Below the pieces are notes generated by a model. That model was not told the origin of the DNA. It made no database searches and was given only the letters and a program-made list of their open reading frames with translations. Of a stretch of DNA of 64,000 nucleotides, positions 34,712 through 41,342 are shown piece after piece; position 1 is the first letter of the stretch, and each line of letters opens with the position of its first letter. The translations under genes and the position numbers were made by a program. Location: assembly GCF_010091925.1 (NCBI RefSeq), contig NZ_WVID01000005.1, forward strand, positions 244,430 through 308,429, read 5' to 3'. Source of the stretch: Nostoc sp. B(2019). GTDB taxonomy: Bacteria > Cyanobacteriota > Cyanobacteriia > Cyanobacteriales > Nostocaceae.

Positions 34712-34768
34712 ACCAGAACGACCACAAAATAAGCAACAACGGTTATAGTTGGTAAACTCATATTTAAA

Positions 34769-34783
34769 TGATAATCATTTTCA
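34769..34783 (-). promoter_or_regulatory. Zur-like operator upstream of small Cys-containing frame
   Basis: TGATAATCATTTTCA matches TGATAATnATTATCA at all but one position. It lies immediately upstream of the extended leftward frame ending at 34463. Confidence 0.7.
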
Positions 34784-34964
34784 TGCTGATTGCAAATAAA
34801 TTATGTAGTCCGCAAAATTTATAACTATAGGCTGGCTAGATTGCTAGAAAATTTCTAAGGCAAAAGCTGTTATTTTTTCTAGACTTTTATCAGAAATGCC
34901 AATATAAATTCAGACGTTTCAGGAGGTTTTATGTCTTTGACTGTTTGACCCCAGAACTAGAACT

Positions 34965-35087
34965 ATGGAAGTTTACCGTTCTAGGGAAAAAGTGATATTG
35001 CATAATAGTGACGTACTGACTCTTCCAGACTTAGTTCCTGGCTGGGAATTGGTGGTTGATAATATCTGGTCGCCAGTATTTAAGTAG
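34965..35087 (+). pseudogene. C-terminal remnant of an Uma2-family gene
   Basis: A 40-codon frame encoding VYRSREKVILHNSDVLTLP followed by a PGWELVV end, which is the usual C-terminal pattern of Uma2 (DUF820) putative endonucleases. The N-terminal and catalytic parts are absent; upstream sequence shows stops and a possible shifted continuation. An intact family member starts 42 bases downstream, so this may be the decayed half of a tandem pair. Confidence 0.65.
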
Positions 35088-35128
35088 TTTACCACCAAGC
35101 ATGGAAAACTCAATTAGTGAAGCAAACT

Positions 35129-35815
35129 ATGTTAGCCATTACACCTCATTACGAAATAACCTGGGAAAAGCTACCAGATGACTTTGTATTAGATGATGAG
35201 CCAGTGGACAATATCAATCAGCCATCATTGGCTGCTGCGTTAACTGAAAGCTTAGAAATTGCTGGAAAGCTACCAGCAAATGCGTTGATTACCACTAACT
35301 ATGGTATATGTGCAACATTAAATCGAAAGTTTATTATCAAAGCTCCAGATTGGGCTTATATACCAGTAATTACAGTTCCTAGAGAAGAATTGATACGCAG
35401 TTATACTCCTCAACTACAAGGTGAGATTCCTGCTATTGTGATAGAATTTCTCTCTGATACAGAAGGGGGCGAGTATTCCAGCAAACCTACCTATCCCCCT
35501 GGCAAGTGGTTTTTTTATGAACAAGTTCTCCAGGTTCCCAATTACGTAATTTTCGAGCCAAAAACAGGAGATTTGGAGGTTTATCAGTTGGACGGTTCCG
35601 GGCAATATCAACTCAGGAGTTGTGATGATAATCATCATTATTGGATTGCTGAAATAGGATTATTCTTAGGAGCGTGGCAAGGAACCAGGGAAAATAGAAC
35701 GGGTTACTGGCTTAGGTGGTGGGATGAAAATGGTAAACTCTTGCTCTGGGGAGTAGAAAAAACTGAACTATTAGCAGCACAACTAAGGGCAGCCGGAATT
35801 GAACCAGAGATTTGA
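35129..35815 (+). CDS. Uma2-family (DUF820) protein
   Basis: A 228-residue member of the Uma2 family, a PD-(D/E)XK nuclease-like fold greatly expanded in cyanobacteria; the biological role is unknown. IPAIVIEFLSDTEGG (about 110) carries the conserved acidic core, followed by GKWFFYEQVLQVPNYVIFEP and the C-terminal GLFLGAWQG. I use the ATG at 35129; a GTG lies four codons upstream. A remnant of a second copy precedes it. Confidence 0.85.
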   Translation: MLAITPHYEITWEKLPDDFVLDDEPVDNINQPSLAAALTESLEIAGKLPANALITTNYGICATLNRKFIIKAPDWAYIPVITVPREELIRSYTPQLQGEIPAIVIEFLSDTEGGEYSSKPTYPPGKWFFYEQVLQVPNYVIFEPKTGDLEVYQLDGSGQYQLRSCDDNHHYWIAEIGLFLGAWQGTRENRTGYWLRWWDENGKLLLWGVEKTELLAAQLRAAGIEPEI

Positions 35816-35883
35816 AGAACTAGCTACTAGATCACCAAAGTCTCTACAATTCCTTTGTTGACTCAAAAAGTATTTCTCGACCT

Positions 35884-36720
35884 ATGACGAATCAAGCTCC
35901 TATCCCAGTTATTGTCAATGGTGCTGCTGGTAAGATGGGCCGTGAGGTGGTTAAAGCGGTGGCGCAAGCACCTGACTTGAACCTAGTGGGTGCAATTGAC
36001 CACAGTCTGGAACATCAAGATAAAGACGCTGGAGAACTGGCGGGTTTAAGCGAACCGCTGGAAGTACCGATTACCAATCAATTAGAACCGATGTTAGGGT
36101 ATGTGGCTGGCGACAGACATTCGCCTCCGGGGGTGATTGTAGACTTTACCCATCCTGATTCAGTTTATGACAATATTCGTAGTGCGATCGCCTACGGGAT
36201 TCGTCCGGTTGTTGGCACGACAGGGTTAAGTCCCGAACAAATTCAAGATTTGGCAGACTTTGCCGATAAAGCTAGTACCGGATGCCTAATTATTCCTAAC
36301 TTCTCTATTGGAATGGTGTTGTTGCAACAAGCAGCAGTTGCAGCCTCCCAATATTTTGACCACGTGGAAATTATCGAACTGCATCATAATCAAAAAGCTG
36401 ATGCTCCCAGTGGTACAGCTATTCAAACGGCACAGTTATTAGGAGAATTGGGTAAAACTTTTAACCCGCCTCTTGTGGAAGAAACGGAGAAATTACCAGG
36501 AGCCAGGGGTAGTCAGGCAAACGAAGGCATTCGGATTCACAGCGTGCGCTTGCCAGGATTGATTGCCCATCAAGAAGTGATTTTTGGCGCAGCGGGTCAG
36601 ATTTATACTTTACGACATGATACGAGCGATCGCGCTTGCTATATGCCAGGAGTACTATTAGCAATTCGCAAAGTCTTGGCGCTAAAGTCGTTAGTATATG
36701 GATTAGAAAAGATACTCTAA
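35884..36720 (+). CDS. dapB: 4-hydroxy-tetrahydrodipicolinate reductase
   Basis: A 278-residue enzyme of the diaminopimelate/lysine pathway that reduces hydroxytetrahydrodipicolinate with NAD(P)H. The nucleotide-binding motif [12 protein letters not shown] is at residues 9-20. The catalytic/substrate motif [15 protein letters not shown] is near 160-175, and the C-terminal [17 protein letters not shown] is characteristic. It is 12 bases upstream of the next membrane-protein gene, suggesting shared transcription. Confidence 0.97.
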   Translation: MTNQAPIPVIVNGAAGKMGREVVKAVAQAPDLNLVGAIDHSLEHQDKDAGELAGLSEPLEVPITNQLEPMLGYVAGDRHSPPGVIVDFTHPDSVYDNIRSAIAYGIRPVVGTTGLSPEQIQDLADFADKASTGCLIIPNFSIGMVLLQQAAVAASQYFDHVEIIELHHNQKADAPSGTAIQTAQLLGELGKTFNPPLVEETEKLPGARGSQANEGIRIHSVRLPGLIAHQEVIFGAAGQIYTLRHDTSDRACYMPGVLLAIRKVLALKSLVYGLEKIL

Positions 36721-36732
36721 ACCTTCGCACTC

Positions 36733-37488
36733 ATGCTTGTCCCACTGACTCGCCAGAAATTTGAACAACTCGTCCCCCTAATTGCCACTGGTCTACAGTA
36801 CAAGTACTACTGGGGGAAGTTTTCAAATTTTTTGCAACGGCTGTTAATTTCTGTAGTTTCTGTAGTTGTTATTCTACTTGTGAAAGCCTTGTTCAGGCTT
36901 GAGTTTGGTTCAATAGTATTTGTGTTGGGGGTAATTAGCGCTTTTTTTTGGTTGTGGTATCCAGTATTTCAGGCAAGTATGCGGAATATACAATGCCGGC
37001 GTTACAAGTACAGCGGCTTTTTCCGTGGTCGAGTACTGGATTGGTGGATTACAGACCAGTTGATTGGTAAACAAGAAACCGTCAACAGTAAAGGCGAATT
37101 GGTGATTGTCGAAAATCGAGAAAAACAGATTAACTTAGAGATAGGTGATGACACAGGATTTAGCATTGAGTTTATGGCACCGCTGCGTCCTGCCCACAAA
37201 GCCATTGCTCGCGGTCAAATTGCAGAAATGGTGTTAATGTCAAATCGCGCAGATTTGAGCAGTATTGAAGAATTCAGCGATATATACTTTCCCAATCGCA
37301 ACCTCTGGGTCAGCGACTATCCTTATCTACGAAGAGATTTCTTTAATGAAGTCGGTCGCCGCTTACGTGAAGACCAACAGGAAAGACCGCGGCGGCGGCG
37401 CTCAGAGGGGCAGGGGGGCAGAGGAGCAGAGGGGCGCAGGAGCAGAGGAGCAGAGGAGCAGGGGAGTGGAGAAGATTACAGATATTAA
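36733..37488 (+). CDS. Cyanobacterial membrane protein of unknown function, repeat-encoded tail
   Basis: A 251-residue protein with two adjoining hydrophobic helices (about 35-80: LLISVVSVVVILLVKALF and FGSIVFVLGVISAFFWLWY) followed by a soluble domain (about 90-215). I do not recognise the family, though the pattern is of conserved cyanobacterial proteins. The last about 30 residues (RRRRSEGQGG ... EEQGSGED) are low complexity and are encoded by a purine-rich minisatellite, so the original C-terminus has probably been extended by repeat expansion. It follows dapB by 12 bases. Confidence 0.75.
   Translation: MLVPLTRQKFEQLVPLIATGLQYKYYWGKFSNFLQRLLISVVSVVVILLVKALFRLEFGSIVFVLGVISAFFWLWYPVFQASMRNIQCRRYKYSGFFRGRVLDWWITDQLIGKQETVNSKGELVIVENREKQINLEIGDDTGFSIEFMAPLRPAHKAIARGQIAEMVLMSNRADLSSIEEFSDIYFPNRNLWVSDYPYLRRDFFNEVGRRLREDQQERPRRRRSEGQGGRGAEGRRSRGAEEQGSGEDYRY
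37397..37462. repeat. Purine-rich minisatellite (GAGGAGCA-type units) in gene 3' end
   Basis: Iterated variants of GGGGCAGAGGAGCAGA run through the 3' end of the membrane-protein gene. The units are imperfect and change length, so the reading frame of the tail is probably variable between strains. Confidence 0.75.
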
Positions 37489-37515
37489 TTCTCTTTTGCT
37501 GCCCTACTCCCTTTT

Positions 37516-38145
37516 TCAACTTCCTCCATTTCCATCTTGTCCGTAGGCTTGCCAAGCCAAGTCTACTAATCCATTAAGAATCGCAGCTGCTACAACTGCA
37601 TTACCTTTTCGACTGTCTATTGTAATGTGAGGTACTAGAGAGTCTTGTAAGCAGGCTTTGGCAGCATCCACATTCACAAATCCTGCTGGAGTAGCAATTA
37701 TTAAAGCTGGTCTAATTTCCTCGGCTTCAATTAAATCAACCAATGCTGTCAGTGCTGTTTGTGCTTGACCTACTACAAAAATGCCCTCTGGATAACGCTT
37801 AGCTAGGGTTTCTATTCCCCAAGCTGTACGAGTTTTTTCTTTTTGGGGGCGCGTCAAAGCTTCCATGCTGCAATACACTGGATTAGCAAAGGTATTTTGA
37901 ATATCGTATGCAATACCTACTTGTACCATTGGTACATCTACCACAATTGTGGTACGCGCCGCTAATGCTGCTGCACCAGCTTGCAAGGCACGCTCAGAAA
38001 AGCGAATCAAAGACTTATACTCAAAGTCAGATGTGGCATATATCACCCGCCGGACAATTTCATACTCTGCGGGTGAAAAAACATGATCACCAATTTCACT
38101 ATCAATGATTGCTAAACTTTGAGCATCAGTTACGTGCCATTCCAT
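37516..38145 (-). CDS. cobH: Precorrin-8X methylmutase
   Basis: A 209-residue enzyme of cobalamin synthesis that moves a methyl group from C-11 to C-12 of precorrin-8X to give hydrogenobyrinate (CbiC in the cobalt-early pathway). Family segments are visible: RRVIYATSDFEY (with the catalytic His replaced or located elsewhere), GAAALAARTTIVVDVPMVQVG, PALIIATPAGFVNVDAAK and the Lys/Arg-containing SRKGNAVVAAAILNGLV. No other cobalamin genes adjoin it; it is convergent with the dapB pair. Confidence 0.93.
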   Translation of the reverse strand: MEWHVTDAQSLAIIDSEIGDHVFSPAEYEIVRRVIYATSDFEYKSLIRFSERALQAGAAALAARTTIVVDVPMVQVGIAYDIQNTFANPVYCSMEALTRPQKEKTRTAWGIETLAKRYPEGIFVVGQAQTALTALVDLIEAEEIRPALIIATPAGFVNVDAAKACLQDSLVPHITIDSRKGNAVVAAAILNGLVDLAWQAYGQDGNGGS

Positions 38146-38274
38146 TGTTGTTGAGCTTCTCAGATATCAGCTTTCAGCTTATCAGCTTCAGAGAACACTG
38201 AGTACTGAGTATTTTTATTTTATTTTTACTCAGGACTCAGGACGGGCTAAACGCCCCGCTACCGCTAACAAGAC

Positions 38275-39084
38275 TCAAGACTCAGGACTAGAAGAAGGCC
38301 GACTGAAAATAGGAGATAGGTACGCAACCAAAACGCCAATCAGAAAACCGGCGATATTGCGAACTAGAGGCAACCATTCACTCGTGCGCGTCACTACTGG
38401 CCCAATCCCGAAGGCAATGAATAATATTCCCCATAAAGGAGAGAAGATTAAAGCCCATTGCCAAGCAAAAACTTGTCCTTCGCGGTGAGGTTGAGCTGCA
38501 AATCCACAAATTACCCCACCAATGATTGAGGTAATCAAGGTGAGAATCCACTGCTCCCTTGGTAGTCCAGGAACAACATTGCAACCACCCTTTAATAAAC
38601 AGCCTTTAACCGATTCTAGGGCTTGCAGAATGGCTTGGTCTTCGCCTTGTTCACGTACAAAGTACAAATTACCAAAGCGGGTTTGCAGTTCTATCCAGAA
38701 AGTCCGAGGTAAAAGTTTATAAACAGCATCACCAACACTAAAGCTGAGGATGTTACCGCCACGAGAATCGGCAACTAATAAAATACTTTTATCATCCAAA
38801 CCCCAATATTTGATGACTGCCCGCCCTGGAGTACGGTCATACTGGGTCAATACTCGTAATTTCCAGCCAGTATCAGCTTCAAATTCTTCTAAATCTGTAA
38901 CCAGCTTTTCTTCTTGCAGGTCGGGAAGAGTTTTAGCTAAGTCTACAACTGGGGTAAAGGTGTTAGGTAGTAATTCAGGATTGTCATACGCCAGGGCCGG
39001 GGAAGAATGCATAGCCCAAATCGACCCAGCCAGGAAAAAAACCGCAATAGATAACAGGATTCGTCGCCAAAAACAAGACTGCAT
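38275..39084 (-). CDS. TPM-domain (Psb32/TLP18.3-like) membrane-anchored protein
   Basis: A 269-residue protein. I use the ATG at 39084, thirteen codons inside the longest frame, which has a TTG start. An N-terminal signal or membrane segment (LLSIAVFFLAGSIWAM) precedes a TPM domain (about 45-170: FTPVVDLAKTLPDLQEEKL, GWKLRVLTQYDRTPG, DKSILLVADSRGGNILSFSVGDAV). Two or three membrane helices follow (about 180-265). TPM proteins assist photosystem II repair in the thylakoid lumen. The final residues (SRPSSSPES) are encoded by a dispersed ACTCAGGACT-type repeat. Confidence 0.85.
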   Translation of the reverse strand: MQSCFWRRILLSIAVFFLAGSIWAMHSSPALAYDNPELLPNTFTPVVDLAKTLPDLQEEKLVTDLEEFEADTGWKLRVLTQYDRTPGRAVIKYWGLDDKSILLVADSRGGNILSFSVGDAVYKLLPRTFWIELQTRFGNLYFVREQGEDQAILQALESVKGCLLKGGCNVVPGLPREQWILTLITSIIGGVICGFAAQPHREGQVFAWQWALIFSPLWGILFIAFGIGPVVTRTSEWLPLVRNIAGFLIGVLVAYLSPIFSRPSSSPES

Positions 39085-39229
39085 GGACGTTTTTATACAA
39101 ATATCAACAGTAGAAGTGAACAAGTTGTTTTAAAAGAGTACTGGAAAAGTGATACTTCTTTACACTTGTTTACTTTACTCTAATCTAAGGGATTAAAGCA
39201 AAGGGATGGGGATTAGGGAGTGAAGAAGT

Positions 39230-39255
39230 AGGGTGGGCATTACAATGCTCACCCT
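39230..39255. repeat. Dispersed palindrome, second copy of the GTGGGCATT family
   Basis: AGGGTGGGCATT / AATGCTCACCCT form an inverted repeat with one mismatch and a 2-base centre, related to 12226-12244 and 54880-54910. It lies in the 253-base gap between two leftward genes, next to low-complexity CCCAATACCCATTGCCC-type repeats. Confidence 0.65.
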
Positions 39256-39337
39256 AATAGCTGGAGATTCTTAAGAAGGGGATAGTTTTTCCCTTTCCTC
39301 TCCTAATACCCAATACCCATTGCCCAATCCCTAATGT

Positions 39338-39919
39338 TTACTGGTTATACCAATCGTCGGAGGCTGTAGGCTTGGAAAGTAAATCTTCATCTTCAAAATT
39401 AGTTTCCCAGCTAGCAGGTTCATTGTAACTATCCTCAGTACGGTACACTTCTGCTTTTGTCCGGCGATTTTCTTGTCTGAGTGCTTCTCGTTCGCGCAAC
39501 GTTAGCGGTGGTTTCTCATTAATTGGCAGACGTTCTACTGTTCGCCTCGCAGGTTTTTGGCGTGTGAAATTTTTCCAAGCTGCTTTGACGCCAACAAAGA
39601 CGCTGCGTGTTCCTACTTGCAGATTTTGAGCTTGTTTTTTTGCACTATCGAGGCTTTGATCAACTTGTTTAACAACTTGACCGGCACTTTTGACACCTTC
39701 ACTGACATCATCGGTCAAGTCAGTGATTTCTAAGCCAGTCATGCGGATAGCGTCTAGAGTAGGTGGTAATTCTCGTGAGAGGGTATCAAATAGCTTTTCT
39801 GCACTGCGGGCAGCGCGTGCTAGCTCCTGCAAAGCTGGTATCGCCGCTACCAAAACCGCAGTCAAACTGGTAGCGACTAAGAGGATAGACAGTCCCAACC
39901 AAAACAGGGGATCAATCAC
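39338..39919 (-). CDS. DUF948-like membrane-anchored protein
   Basis: A 193-residue protein with one N-terminal membrane helix (LFWLGLSILLVATSLTAVLVAAIPAL, about 4-29). A helical region (about 30-125: LPPTLDAIRMTGLEITDLTDDVSEGVKSAG) resembles the DUF948/YtxG pattern, and a charged tail follows. It starts with GTG 11 bases after the YtxH-like gene, so the two are translated together. Such pairs are general stress or envelope-associated proteins; function is not established. Confidence 0.8.
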   Translation of the reverse strand: MIDPLFWLGLSILLVATSLTAVLVAAIPALQELARAARSAEKLFDTLSRELPPTLDAIRMTGLEITDLTDDVSEGVKSAGQVVKQVDQSLDSAKKQAQNLQVGTRSVFVGVKAAWKNFTRQKPARRTVERLPINEKPPLTLREREALRQENRRTKAEVYRTEDSYNEPASWETNFEDEDLLSKPTASDDWYNQ

Positions 39920-39930
39920 AGTTATGCCAT

Positions 39931-40281
39931 CTATGAGCGTTCTAATTGCTGGGGAACCGGATCTGAGTCTTCTACAGCTGTTTGCCGTTTTAAGACTTGG
40001 CTTTCTCGCTGACTGGCATCTACACCAGCTGCGATCGCTTCCCGTAATCTATCTAAAGTATCATCCCAGTTTCGTAGTGCGCTAGCAGAAAGACGATCTG
40101 CCTGAATTTGTACGCTTGTTGATAAATCTTCTGCCAATTCTGGGATAGCATTGGCAGATTTTTTCAATAATTTACGCGTTTCACGCCCTGTGCGTGGAGC
40201 TGCTAGCAACCCGGTTAAAGCACCGATGGTAGCTCCCAACATCAACCCGCCAATAAATACTCCAGAACGGTTATTAGACAT
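39931..40281 (-). CDS. YtxH-domain protein
   Basis: A 116-residue protein. Its N-terminus (GVFIGGLMLGATIGALTGLLAAPRTGRETR, about 6-35) is a glycine-zipper membrane segment followed by the AP-x-G-R-E-T signature of YtxH proteins. The remainder is an amphipathic helix (about 40-100). It is co-directional with the DUF948-like gene, and the pair mirrors ytxG-ytxH stress genes of other bacteria. Confidence 0.85.
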   Translation of the reverse strand: MSNNRSGVFIGGLMLGATIGALTGLLAAPRTGRETRKLLKKSANAIPELAEDLSTSVQIQADRLSASALRNWDDTLDRLREAIAAGVDASQRESQVLKRQTAVEDSDPVPQQLERS

Positions 40282-40401
40282 CTTGTTGTTTCTCTCCTTA
40301 CACCCATTTTAGGTGGGTTTTCTCTCCTTGCAAGACCCAAAGGATTTTATCCATTCAATCTATCGTGACAATATATCACCCATAAATGTTGCTTTTACTC
40401 A

Positions 40402-40743
40402 TTAAACTCTCTTGGCGACTGTCTTTTTTCCAGATGTGAACTTTACTCTTGGAAAATTTCGCCGCCAGGCTTGGCGTCCCAGAAATAGCAGACTGACAAT
40501 TTGTCGCACTTGTTGAATTTGCACCCGTAGCCCTTGGTTCCCTTGGCGCAAGTTATGAATACTCTGCTGGCTCAGAGAAATATTTTCGGGTGCTTTATGC
40601 AGTGCGGCATGGCTACAGCGTTCATAGTCAATTAACCTATCTGCTATGTATGCTAACTGCCGCTTGAGTTGCCAGACTCGCCAAGCTGCATAGAGTAGCA
40701 TCAGCGAAATTAGAGTGTTAATTACGACAACCACTATTACCAT
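40402..40743 (-). CDS. Small single-span membrane protein of unknown function
   Basis: A 113-residue protein with one N-terminal membrane helix (VIVVVVINTLISLMLLYAAW, about 2-21). A helical region with probable coiled coil (about 25-85) and a basic C-terminal tail (GRQAWRRNFPRVKFTSGKKTVAKR) follow. I do not recognise a named family. It is in line with the two envelope-stress genes downstream and may belong to the same group. Confidence 0.7.
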   Translation of the reverse strand: MVIVVVVINTLISLMLLYAAWRVWQLKRQLAYIADRLIDYERCSHAALHKAPENISLSQQSIHNLRQGNQGLRVQIQQVRQIVSLLFLGRQAWRRNFPRVKFTSGKKTVAKRV

Positions 40744-40940
40744 TATTTACCTTCACCAACCTCAGCTTTGAGGTATTGTGTAGTGCGCTTGACTTGGCTC
40801 TAAATTTAATCATAACGGCATAGTCTTAGAAGAAATCAGCGTTGTCTGAGGTAAAAAATGCATTCTCTTACCAGTCGCAACTCCCATGCAGCAAAAAAAG
40901 TTACGATACTTAGGTAAATGAACTCAGTAAAACTCAAATA

Positions 40941-41342
40941 ATGGTAAGCAATGTTCAGGTATTGATTGATTTAACTGATGCTGACCTCGATTTAGATGCA
41001 GAAGAATTAGAAGAATTAACTATTAATCTCGCGCAAGAAATTAGTGAATTGGTAGAGGATTCTGAACCAGTTAGAGAATCTGAAATTCCCAAAGGAAGCA
41101 AACCAGCTTTAGCAGGATTTATACCAGGAATGTTAAAAACCGTCGTAAATCCGAAGAAAGCTAAAGAACTGCTAGACTCACTGGGTAATCGCTTCTATGG
41201 TAAAACAGTGAAGCTGGAGTATGAAGATAATGGCACAAAGTACAAGCTAGAGTATGGCAATAAAGAGCAGTTAGATGATGCTTTGAATGCTATTGAAAGG
41301 CTTTCCAAAATCAAAGTTAGTGTAACAAAGGCTGATGGCTAA
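40941..41342 (+). CDS. EACC1-like effector-associated protein
   Basis: A 133-residue soluble protein. The layout is an N-terminal strand (VQVLIDL) and acidic helix, then IPKGSKPALAG, a helix over LKTVVNPKKAKELLDSLG, the strands KTVKLEYEDNGTKYKLEYG, and a final helix (NKEQLDDALNAIERLSKI). This matches the pattern I associate with effector-associated constant component 1 (EACC1), described with caspase and similar effectors in bacterial conflict systems. Its stop overlaps the start of the caspase-SUMF1 gene by 8 bases, so translation is coupled. The family call rests on pattern only; the coupling is directly seen. Confidence 0.7.
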   Translation: MVSNVQVLIDLTDADLDLDAEELEELTINLAQEISELVEDSEPVRESEIPKGSKPALAGFIPGMLKTVVNPKKAKELLDSLGNRFYGKTVKLEYEDNGTKYKLEYGNKEQLDDALNAIERLSKIKVSVTKADG

